Source: CALBZH01 sp964538515 (lineage in GTDB: Bacteria; Desulfobacterota; Syntrophobacteria; Syntrophobacterales; Syntrophobacteraceae). From it: DNA of 7,937 nt. Numbering within the stretch: position 1 is the first letter of the stretch; the number at the start of each line of letters is the position of its first letter. The stretch lies in contig CAZIEW010000103.1 in assembly GCA_964538515.1 (NCBI GenBank), forward strand, positions 1-7,937. The letters run 5' to 3'. Below the pieces are notes generated by a model. It was not told the origin of the DNA. It made no database searches and worked only from the letters and a program-made list of their open reading frames with translations. The position numbers and the translations under genes were made by a program. Shown here piece after piece: positions 1 through 6,625 of the stretch.

Positions 1-64
1 TGCCCGCAAACGCGGGCATCCAGGATTTTCTGTTGGATTCCCGCCAAAAACTTGCTGGAATGAC
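1..64. repeat. REP-like pair of facing hairpin units
   Basis: Two related palindromic units lie head to head. The first is a perfect 7-bp stem, TGCCCGC (1-7) with GCGGGCA (12-18), around an AAAC loop, followed by TCCAG. The second is an 8-bp stem, ATTCCCGC (37-44) with GCTGGAAT (54-61), with one mismatch (C42 against T56) and a 9-base loop. Reverse-complemented, the second unit has the same plan as the first: T-x-CC-x-GCAA, a loop, GCGGG-x-ATCCA. This is the layout of extragenic palindromes that occur in many copies in Gram-negative genomes. Neither stem is followed by a T-run, so it is not an obvious intrinsic terminator, though it could protect or end an upstream transcript. The element may begin left of the window. 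Copy number cannot be seen from here. Confidence 0.65.
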
Positions 65-122
65 GACCCCGGGCAATGGTCACTTTATTCTGGGGAGCTG
101 TACTTAGGAGCACGCTCGGACT
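65..122 (+). other. Short leader before the first kinase gene; no convincing promoter
   Basis: This stretch lies between the repeat pair and the first gene. I see no good sigma-70 -35/-10 pair and no sigma-54 GG-N10-GC element with its usual flanks. An in-frame TAG at 105-107 limits how far upstream the kinase reading frame can extend. The promoter of the cluster may be weak, non-canonical, hidden in the repeat, or left of the window. Confidence 0.4.
106..110 (+). promoter_or_regulatory. Candidate ribosome binding site for the GTG start at 123
   Basis: AGGAG stands 12 bases before the GTG codon. The match is good but the spacing is longer than usual. A rival site, GGAG at 219-222, sits 8 bases before an in-frame TTG at 231. 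The start of the first kinase is therefore unsettled between 123 and 231. Confidence 0.4.
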
Positions 123-2507
123 GTGATCCAGAACGAGCCCGACCCGGTCTTGCTCTTCCTGCGGAGGACGCTCGAGGGAGGGGGTGAGGCGGGAGGCATC
201 ACTTTCTGCGGTCATCTTGGAGAAAAAACGTTGCAGACCGGCGTGGGCATCGACATTACCGAGCACAAACGTTCGGAGGACGAGATCCGGACGAACGAGG
301 AACGGCTCCGGAGCCTGGTCAGCATCCTGCAATACCGGGCCGAAAGCACGACGGAGTTTCTCGATTATGCCCTGGAGCAAGCCATTGAGCTGACCAGGAG
401 CAAGATCGGCTATATCTACCACTACATTGGATCCCGCAGAGAGCTCGTGCTCAACACCTGGTCCAAGGGGGTCATGGCGGAGTGCGCCATCACCAAGCCC
501 CAATCCGTCTACGCGCTCGATGCAACCGGAATCTGGGGAGAGGCCGTGCGGCAGGGGCGTCCGATCCTCCTCAACGATTTCGCCGCGTCCCATCCCTTGA
601 AGAAAGGCTATCCGGAAGGACACGCTCCCCTGAGCCGTTTCATGACCATTCCCGTCTTCGATGGGGACCAGATCGTCGCGGTGGTGGGGCTGGCCAACAA
701 GGAAACCGATTACGACGACCGGGACGTGCTCCAACTGACCCTCCTCATGGAGGCGGTCTGGAAAGTGATCGACCAGCGCCGCGCGCAGGAGCGGATCGTC
801 CACCTCAACCGGGTTCTGCGTGCCATCCGCGACATCAACCAGCTCATCGTCCGGGAGCGCGATCCTTCGCGGTTGATCGAGGAAGCGTGCCGTCTGCTGG
901 TCGAAACGCGCGGGTACCATGGCGCTCGGATCATTCTCACGAGCGAGACCATGCTGCCCCGCTCGTTCGCCGAAGCCGGCGTGGGAGAGCGCTTCCCGTC
1001 ACTGGCCGAGCAGCTTCGCTCGGGGGCTCTGCCCCCCTGCTGCGAGCGGGCGAGCCGCCAGGCTCAACCCTGCCTGCTCACGGACCGTGCCGACACCTGC
1101 GGCTCGTGTCCCGCATCGTCCTGCTACCCGGAGCACGATGCGCTGTGTGCGCCCCTCCTTCACGAAGGGAAGCACTACGGGTTCATGGTGGTTTCGCTCG
1201 CCTTCGGGCGGGGAAGCGATGACGAGGAGCAGTCGCTGTTTGCCGAAATGGCCGGGGACATCGCTTTTGCCCTGCATGCCTCGGAGCTGGCCCGGGAAGC
1301 ATTGCGGGCGGAGGAGCAGCGACGGCTGGCGGAATCGAAGCTGCGCCAGGCTCAGAAGATGGAGGCCCTCGGGACCTTGTCGGGAGGCATCGCCCACGAT
1401 TTCAACAATATCCTCGGCATCATCATGGGCTACACCGAGATGGCCTTTTTCGAGGCCCCGCCCGGGGGACGACTGCAGGAATTCCTGCAGCAGATCCTCA
1501 TGGCGTCGAAGCGTGCCAAGGACCTGGTCACGCAAATCCTCGCTTTCAGCCGCCCGGCTTCCCAGGAAAGACGGCCCGTCTCGGTGGGACTCCTTGTGAA
1601 GGAAGCCATGAAGATGCTTCGGGCATCCATTCCCGCGACCATCGAGATCCGATCCAGCGTGAGCGGGCAGGCACTGGTCCATTCGGACCCGGCGCAGATC
1701 CACCAGGTGCTCATGAACCTGTGCACCAACGCGGGCCACGCCATGCGCGAGCAGGGCGGGATTCTGGAAGTGAGCGTGAGGGACGTTGAGCTGACCGAGG
1801 CCATGATCCCGCACACCGGGGAGCTGGAGCCCGGGCTCTGTGTCGAGCTCGTCGTGAAGGACACCGGTCACGGCATCGATCCCGCCATCATGGACCGCAT
1901 CTTCGACCCGTTTTTTACCACCAAGGGCTCCGACGAAGGAACCGGGCTGGGGCTTTCCGTCGTCCATGGCATCGTGAAAACCTACGGAGGCGTGATCGAC
2001 GTGTCGAGCACGCCGGGGGAGGGGACGGCGTTCACCATCCTGCTCCCGTCGGTCGAGACCATTGGCTCACCCGAGGCGGTGGAGCAGCCCCTTCCGCGCG
2101 GGCAGGGACGCGTTCTGGTGGTGGATGATGAAATGACGCTCGCCACTGCCATGAAGATGATGCTCGAGCGGCTCGGGTATGAGGCGGAAAGTCGAGCGAG
2201 CGGCGCCGATGCCCTGGAAGCCGTCCGTCACGAGGACGAGAGCCGGCCGTTCGACCTGGTGATCACCGACATGACCATGCCCCGGATGACGGGCGTGGAG
2301 CTCGCCGGCGCCCTGCTCCAGCTCAGGCCCGAGCTTCCCGTTGTCGTGTGCTCGGGCTACAGCGAGACCCTGAGCCCCCAGAAGCTCGAGCGGATCGGGA
2401 TCCGGGGGATTCTCGGCAAACCGGTCACGATGAAGGATCTGGCCGTGCTGGTTCGAGACACGCTGGATCGGAGCGGCGCCAGGAGAGCGAAGGGATCCGG
2501 GGGATGA
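123..2507 (+). CDS. Soluble hybrid histidine kinase, (PAS tail)-GAF-GAF-HisKA-HATPase-REC
   Basis: A cytoplasmic sensor kinase of 794 residues with no signal peptide or membrane segment. Order: the end of a PAS/PAC domain (residues 38-56, GVGIDITEHKR); a first GAF domain (about 72-220, with the GIWGEAVRQGRPILLND and IPVF...VVGLANK motifs of GAF_2-type sensors); a second, cysteine-rich GAF (about 228-390; Cys 306, 307, 317, 326, 329, 334, 342); a short helix; HisKA with phospho-acceptor His425 in GGIAHDFNNIL; HATPase_c with N-box Asn532/Asn536, DTGHG from Asp580 and a GTGLGLS lid; and a receiver (about 662-782) with Asp716, Ser744 and Lys766. All catalytic residues are present, so it should autophosphorylate and pass phosphate to its own receiver. 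The ligands are unknown. The GTG at 123 is the first start after an in-frame TAG at 105-107; TTG at 231 is an alternative. The fold preceding GVGIDITE is missing, so the gene looks 5'-shortened next to a repeat. Its stop overlaps the next start (ATGA). The kinase class is certain; the exact start is not. Confidence 0.93.
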   Translation: MIQNEPDPVLLFLRRTLEGGGEAGGITFCGHLGEKTLQTGVGIDITEHKRSEDEIRTNEERLRSLVSILQYRAESTTEFLDYALEQAIELTRSKIGYIYHYIGSRRELVLNTWSKGVMAECAITKPQSVYALDATGIWGEAVRQGRPILLNDFAASHPLKKGYPEGHAPLSRFMTIPVFDGDQIVAVVGLANKETDYDDRDVLQLTLLMEAVWKVIDQRRAQERIVHLNRVLRAIRDINQLIVRERDPSRLIEEACRLLVETRGYHGARIILTSETMLPRSFAEAGVGERFPSLAEQLRSGALPPCCERASRQAQPCLLTDRADTCGSCPASSCYPEHDALCAPLLHEGKHYGFMVVSLAFGRGSDDEEQSLFAEMAGDIAFALHASELAREALRAEEQRRLAESKLRQAQKMEALGTLSGGIAHDFNNILGIIMGYTEMAFFEAPPGGRLQEFLQQILMASKRAKDLVTQILAFSRPASQERRPVSVGLLVKEAMKMLRASIPATIEIRSSVSGQALVHSDPAQIHQVLMNLCTNAGHAMREQGGILEVSVRDVELTEAMIPHTGELEPGLCVELVVKDTGHGIDPAIMDRIFDPFFTTKGSDEGTGLGLSVVHGIVKTYGGVIDVSSTPGEGTAFTILLPSVETIGSPEAVEQPLPRGQGRVLVVDDEMTLATAMKMMLERLGYEAESRASGADALEAVRHEDESRPFDLVITDMTMPRMTGVELAGALLQLRPELPVVVCSGYSETLSPQKLERIGIRGILGKPVTMKDLAVLVRDTLDRSGARRAKGSGG

Positions 2508-3622
2508 GCATGCGCGAGCGAATGCACGTCCTGTTCGTGGACGACGACGGGCACGTCCTCGAAGCCTTCCAGCGCATCCTGCGCTCCCAGGAGCCGGTTT
2601 GGGCCATGCGCTTTTTCTCCGACCCCCGGGAAGCCCTTGCGTACCTCGTGGACCACGAGGTCGATACCATCGTCACCGACATCCAGATGCCGGAGATCGA
2701 CGGCTTCGAGCTCATCCGACGCGTGCGGGAGGAGCTTCGTCGTCCGGATGTGCCGATCATTGTCGTGACGGGGCTGGGCGACGCGACGCTCAAGCGACGC
2801 GCCCTCAACCTGGGGGCCACCGATCTGCTGAACAAGCCGGTGAGCCGGGAAGACCTCATCGCCCGGGTGCACAGCGCTTTGCTCATCAAATCGCAGCAAG
2901 ATGAGCTGAAAGCCTACAGCGAAAGCCTCGAGCAGCTGGTCGCCGAGCGAACCCGGGAGCTGCTGGATTCGCGGCTCGACATCCTCTGGCGCTTGGGCAA
3001 GGCGGCCGAGTACCGGGATGAGGAGACCGGCCGGCACATCATCCGGGTCAGTTTGTACTGCCGCGCCCTGGCGGAGGCGCTCGGGCTCGACGAGGAAACG
3101 ACCGAAGCGATCTTCGTGGCCAGTCCCCTGCACGACGTGGGCAAGATCGCCATCCCCGACGCCATCCTGCTGAAGCCGGGAAAGCTGGACGACCGCGAGT
3201 GGAGCGTCATGAAGGGCCACTGCGAGGCGGGAGCCCGCATCCTCTGTGACGACTCTCTGGGCATGAAGGTGTACCGGGAGCTCCAGGGCCGAGGAGACCT
3301 CTCCCGGCGCGAGGTCGTGCCCCTGTTGCGGACGGCGGCGACCATCGCCCTGTCGCACCATGAACGGTGGGACGGCAGCGGTTATCCGAGGGGGCTGAGG
3401 GGCACGGCCATTCCCCTGGAGGGGCGAATCGTGGCGCTGGCCGACGTGTACGACGCGCTTTCTTCCAGGCGCCCCTACAAGCCCCCTATGGCGGAATCGG
3501 AGATCATCGATACCCTGAAGGCGGGTGTCGGAGCTCACTTCGACCCGCAGGTGCATGCGGCGTTCGCGAGGCTGGCCGGAGCGTTTCGCGAGATCCGCCA
3601 AACCTATGTCGACGATGTGTGA
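2504..3622 (+). CDS. Response regulator with HD-GYP output (predicted cyclic-di-GMP phosphodiesterase)
   Basis: An RpfG-like protein of 372 residues. The receiver (about 6-126) has acidic residues Asp13-15, phospho-acceptor Asp59 in TDIQMP, Thr89 and Lys111. A coiled-coil linker (about 128-160) leads to an HD-GYP domain (about 160-360). Visible metal and catalytic residues are Glu174 and His178, His210-Asp211 with Lys214 (HDVGK), His239 (MKGH), His285-His286 (HHE), the DGSGYP motif at 290-295, and Asp314 (ADVYDAL). In this family that set hydrolyses cyclic-di-GMP to pGpG and/or GMP, so the domain is predicted active and switched by phosphorylation. About 20 extra residues lie between His239 and the HHE motif compared with RpfG-type proteins as I recall them. 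The start at 2504 overlaps the kinase stop as ATGA, with AAGGG at 2490-2494 nine bases upstream. ATG codons at 2510 and 2522 are alternatives and would not affect the domains. The overlap implies translational coupling, and the kinase at 123-2507 is its likely partner. Family call firm; specificity inferred. Confidence 0.94.
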   Translation: MSMRERMHVLFVDDDGHVLEAFQRILRSQEPVWAMRFFSDPREALAYLVDHEVDTIVTDIQMPEIDGFELIRRVREELRRPDVPIIVVTGLGDATLKRRALNLGATDLLNKPVSREDLIARVHSALLIKSQQDELKAYSESLEQLVAERTRELLDSRLDILWRLGKAAEYRDEETGRHIIRVSLYCRALAEALGLDEETTEAIFVASPLHDVGKIAIPDAILLKPGKLDDREWSVMKGHCEAGARILCDDSLGMKVYRELQGRGDLSRREVVPLLRTAATIALSHHERWDGSGYPRGLRGTAIPLEGRIVALADVYDALSSRRPYKPPMAESEIIDTLKAGVGAHFDPQVHAAFARLAGAFREIRQTYVDDV

Positions 3623-3650
3623 TACAGAGATTCAGGTCAATCCCTCGACA

Positions 3651-3656
3651 GAAGGA
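3651..3656 (+). promoter_or_regulatory. Ribosome binding site fixing the start of the second kinase at 3663
   Basis: GAAGGA lies six bases before the ATG at 3663. The earlier in-frame ATG at 3615 lies inside the end of the HD-GYP gene, lacks a comparable site, and would add 16 residues ahead of the receiver fold. The 3663 start places the first receiver strand (RVLVVDDE) at residues 8-15, as expected for the family. Confidence 0.7.
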
Positions 3657-3662
3657 CAGCAC

Positions 3663-6614
3663 ATGGATGGACTTCCTTTCCAGCGAGTCTTGGTGGTGGA
3701 CGACGAGCCGTCGTACCGGAGCGTGATCCAGCAGCATCTCTCCCATCTCGGCTACGCCTGCGACAGCGCCGAAGATGCCGAGGCGGCTCTGCGGGTGCTG
3801 GAGAGCGTGCCCTACGACCTGGTGATCTCCGACGTGCGCATGCCGGGCATGAACGGCGTGCAGCTTCTCAAGGAGCTGACCGGGCGCGGCCACCCGGCGA
3901 GCGTCATCATCATGACCGCTCATGCGGAAGACTACACATACTTCGAGATCATCGAAGCGGGAGCCGTTGACTACATTGCCAAGCCCTTTCAGATCAGCGA
4001 GCTCCAGGCGAAGCTCAAACGACTCGAAAGGGAGAGGGGCATCACCTCCCTGCTGCAGTCGACCAACGAGGCGTTGACCCGGGAATCCCGGCTCAACGCC
4101 ACCATGGCCGACCTTTCGAAGGCTCTGATCTCCTCGGCGCCGATGGAGCAGATTTCCGGGTTGACCTTGAAGCGGGCCCAGGAGCTCACTCAAAGCGAGT
4201 GCGGCTGCCTGGTTCAGCTGGACCCGGAGACCGGCAAGATGTCGTTTTGCGCCTCATCGGATGGCGCCATGGCCGTCTGTTTGCCCCCGGAGGCGTCGCG
4301 CGTCTGCGAGCGGTGCTACGTGCTCCACGAAACCTTCTCTAAGGAACGCCGGCCGCTGATGTGCAATGCGGTGCCGGAGACCGCGGGGAATCCGTTGAGA
4401 ACCCCCGAAAACGCTCCCGTCCGTCGTTTTCTTGCCGCGCCTCTGTTCGTTGCGGACACGTTGATCGGGAGCATTGCGCTCGCCAACTCCGACCGGGATT
4501 ACACCGAGCACGACTTGCAGGTGGTTGGCCGGTTGGCGGAAGTTTACAGCCTGGCGGTCCAGCGCAAGCGGGATGAGGAAAGCCTGGCTCGGGCCAAGGA
4601 TTACATCGAAAAGGTCTTCGAGAGCTCGGCGGATGCGATCGGCATCGTGGACAGGCATGGGCGGGCCGTCAAATGGAACCGGATGGCCAGCGTCCTGTTC
4701 GGATACGAGCTCGAGGAGCTCCAGGGCAGGAAGGTCTTCGAGCTCTACGCGGACAAGCAGCAACTGGAGACGATGCTTGGTCAGTTGCGCCGCGAGGGGT
4801 TCATCCAGAAATACGAGGTCGGCATTTGCCGGAAGGACGGCTCCGTGGTGCCCATCGAGCTGTCCATCAGCCTGATCCATTCGGACCAGGGCGAGGTGAT
4901 GGGGAGCGTCTGTGTGGCCAGGGACTTGAGCGAGACGAAGAAGTCTCTCTTGGATGCGCAGAACCTGAACGAGCGCCTTCAGCGGGAAATTGCGGAGCGC
5001 AGACGCGCCGAGGAAGAAGTGCGCACCTCAAAGCAGATCCTTGAAGGGATTCTCAACGCGATACCCGTGAGGGTCTTCTGGAAAGACAAGCATCTCGTTT
5101 ACTCGGGATGCAACGCGATGTTCGCCCACGATGCGGGTTTTACCGAGCCCAAGGACATCGTCGGGAAAGACGATTACCAAATGGCGTGGCGTGAGCAAGC
5201 GGAGCTGTATCGCGACGACGACCGGCAGGTTATCGAGACCGGTTGCTCCAGGCTTCTGCTCGAGGAGCCCCAGACGACGCCGACGGGCGACACGATCACG
5301 CTTCTGACGAGCAAAATACCTCTGCGTGATTCCGAAGGGGAAATCAGCGGCGTGCTCGGCATGTATCTGGACATCACCGAGCGCAAACGTGCCGAGGAAG
5401 CGGCACAGAAGGCTCATGTGGAGATGGCCCGGTTGGTCGCTTCCATCCCTTCCATCCTCATCGGATTGTCGAAGGAAGATCACATTGTGTGGTGGAACAC
5501 CGCGGCGGAGGAGACCTTTGGCCTGAGCCGGGAAGACGTGCTGGGGCGGCCGCTGCGCGAGTGCCGGATCCAGTGGGACTGGGAGAAGATCCTGGGCACG
5601 ATCGGTCAAAGCAGCCAATGCGGCATCCAGCAGCGACTCGATGACATCCGCTACGTGCGCCCCGATGGAAAGGAAGGGTTTCTCGGGATTTCCATCAGCC
5701 CCATGGGCGACATGGAGGCCGGCCATTGCGGGTTGATCCTCCTCGCACGCGACATCACGGACCGCAAGCACATGGAGAGCCAGCTGGCCCAGGCGCAGAA
5801 GCTGGAATCCATCGGGCAGCTCGCGGCGGGGATTGCGCATGAAATCAACACGCCGACCCAGTACGTGGGAGACAACACGCGGTTCCTGCAGGATGCCTTC
5901 CAGGACCTAAGCCGCCTCTTGGAGCGCTACGCCGAAGTGGTTCAGGCCATCGAGGACGGGGCATCGCCCGGGACGCTCATCGGGGTAATGCGGGAAGCGG
6001 CCGAGGAGGCCGATCTCGAATACCTCACCGAGGAGATCCCCAAGGCGATCCAGCAGTCCCTGGAAGGAATCGAGCGCGTCAGCAAGATCGTGCGGGCCAT
6101 GAAGGAGTTTTCGCATCCGGGAACCGAGGAGAAGACGGCGATCGACATCAACTCCGCCATTGAGAGCACGATCACCGTCGCGCGCAACGAATGGAAATAC
6201 GTCGCGGACGTGATCACGGATTTCGACCCGGAGCTGCCCCTGGTGCCCTGCCTGCCCAGCGAGCTCAACCAGGTGATCCTCAACATGATCATCAACGCCG
6301 TCCATGCCATCGCCGACGTCGTCGACCCGGCCTCCGGGGAAAAAGGGACCATTCGCATCAGCACCCGCAATCTTGGCCAATGGGCCGAGATACGACTGAG
6401 CGACACGGGCGGCGGCATCCCCGAGGCCATCCGCTCCAAGATCTTCGACCCTTTCTTCACCACCAAGGAGGTGGGGAAGGGCACGGGACAGGGGCTCGCC
6501 ATTTCGCATTCGGTCATCGTGGACAAGCACGGCGGCACCATCGCCCTCGAAACGGAAGAGGGGAAGGGAGCCACTTTCATCATCAGGCTTCCGATCACCA
6601 CCACAGCAGACTGA
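3663..6614 (+). CDS. Soluble histidine kinase with N-terminal receiver, REC-GAF-PAS-PAS-PAS-HisKA-HATPase
   Basis: A cytoplasmic kinase of 983 residues. The N-terminal receiver (1-123) has Asp13/Asp14, Asp57 in SDVRMP, Thr85 and Lys107. Next comes a GAF domain (about 145-303) with several cysteines (180, 182, 196, 206, 215, 218, 234). Three PAS domains follow: about 310-428; 457-580, ending in the PAC signature GMYLDITERKR; and 585-703, ending in ARDITDRK. A coiled coil (about 429-458) joins PAS1 and PAS2. HisKA carries His726 in AAGIAHEINTP and has an unusually long stretch (about 740-805) before the second helix (RVSKIVRAMKEFSHPG). HATPase_c shows Asn874/Asn878, DTGGGI from Asp914, FDPFFTTK and a GKGTGQGLAIS lid. 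There is no C-terminal receiver, so phosphate must go to separate receivers, most likely the neighbours. The N-terminal receiver makes this kinase a target of another kinase, plausibly the one at 123-2507. It starts 40 bases after the HD-GYP gene and ends 11 bases before the HDOD gene. An alternative start at 3615 has no ribosome binding site. Signals sensed are unknown. Confidence 0.93.
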   Translation: MDGLPFQRVLVVDDEPSYRSVIQQHLSHLGYACDSAEDAEAALRVLESVPYDLVISDVRMPGMNGVQLLKELTGRGHPASVIIMTAHAEDYTYFEIIEAGAVDYIAKPFQISELQAKLKRLERERGITSLLQSTNEALTRESRLNATMADLSKALISSAPMEQISGLTLKRAQELTQSECGCLVQLDPETGKMSFCASSDGAMAVCLPPEASRVCERCYVLHETFSKERRPLMCNAVPETAGNPLRTPENAPVRRFLAAPLFVADTLIGSIALANSDRDYTEHDLQVVGRLAEVYSLAVQRKRDEESLARAKDYIEKVFESSADAIGIVDRHGRAVKWNRMASVLFGYELEELQGRKVFELYADKQQLETMLGQLRREGFIQKYEVGICRKDGSVVPIELSISLIHSDQGEVMGSVCVARDLSETKKSLLDAQNLNERLQREIAERRRAEEEVRTSKQILEGILNAIPVRVFWKDKHLVYSGCNAMFAHDAGFTEPKDIVGKDDYQMAWREQAELYRDDDRQVIETGCSRLLLEEPQTTPTGDTITLLTSKIPLRDSEGEISGVLGMYLDITERKRAEEAAQKAHVEMARLVASIPSILIGLSKEDHIVWWNTAAEETFGLSREDVLGRPLRECRIQWDWEKILGTIGQSSQCGIQQRLDDIRYVRPDGKEGFLGISISPMGDMEAGHCGLILLARDITDRKHMESQLAQAQKLESIGQLAAGIAHEINTPTQYVGDNTRFLQDAFQDLSRLLERYAEVVQAIEDGASPGTLIGVMREAAEEADLEYLTEEIPKAIQQSLEGIERVSKIVRAMKEFSHPGTEEKTAIDINSAIESTITVARNEWKYVADVITDFDPELPLVPCLPSELNQVILNMIINAVHAIADVVDPASGEKGTIRISTRNLGQWAEIRLSDTGGGIPEAIRSKIFDPFFTTKEVGKGTGQGLAISHSVIVDKHGGTIALETEEGKGATFIIRLPITTTAD

Positions 6615-6625
6615 GAGGCGAGATC

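Noticed and set aside
1..61. The left-edge hairpins as an intrinsic terminator
   Set aside because: Neither stem is followed by a T-run, and the paired head-to-head layout fits REP-like elements better.
482..1222. A + strand frame overlapping kinase 1 in another phase
   Set aside because: Its product is rich in Arg, Pro, Gly and Ala without fold motifs, while the kinase frame encodes two intact GAF domains over the same bases.
999..1967. Long minus-strand frame opposite kinase 1
   Set aside because: It lies wholly within a clear kinase gene, is low in complexity and has no recognisable motif.
2348..2503. An upstream in-frame extension of the HD-GYP gene into kinase 1
   Set aside because: The extension would overlap the kinase 1 receiver coding sequence and adds no domain. 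The ATGA overlap at 2504 with AAGGG upstream is the natural start.
2357..3601. A 414-codon minus-strand frame opposite the HD-GYP gene
   Set aside because: It mirrors the HD-GYP gene, shows no family motif and is explained by GC-biased codon use.
3525..3662. Earlier starts for kinase 2 at 3525 or 3615
   Set aside because: They lie within the HD-GYP gene and lack a good ribosome binding site, whereas 3663 has GAAGGA six bases upstream and gives a normal receiver N-terminus.
3623..3662. Possible terminator or internal promoter between the HD-GYP gene and kinase 2
   Set aside because: The 40-base gap has no stem-loop with a T-run and no convincing -35/-10 pair; only the ribosome binding site stands out.
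252..5400. Similar DNA at 252-281 and 5370-5399 (both encode DITE-x-KR) as a mobile or direct repeat
   Set aside because: Both code for the conserved closing signature of PAS/PAC domains; protein-level conservation explains the similarity.
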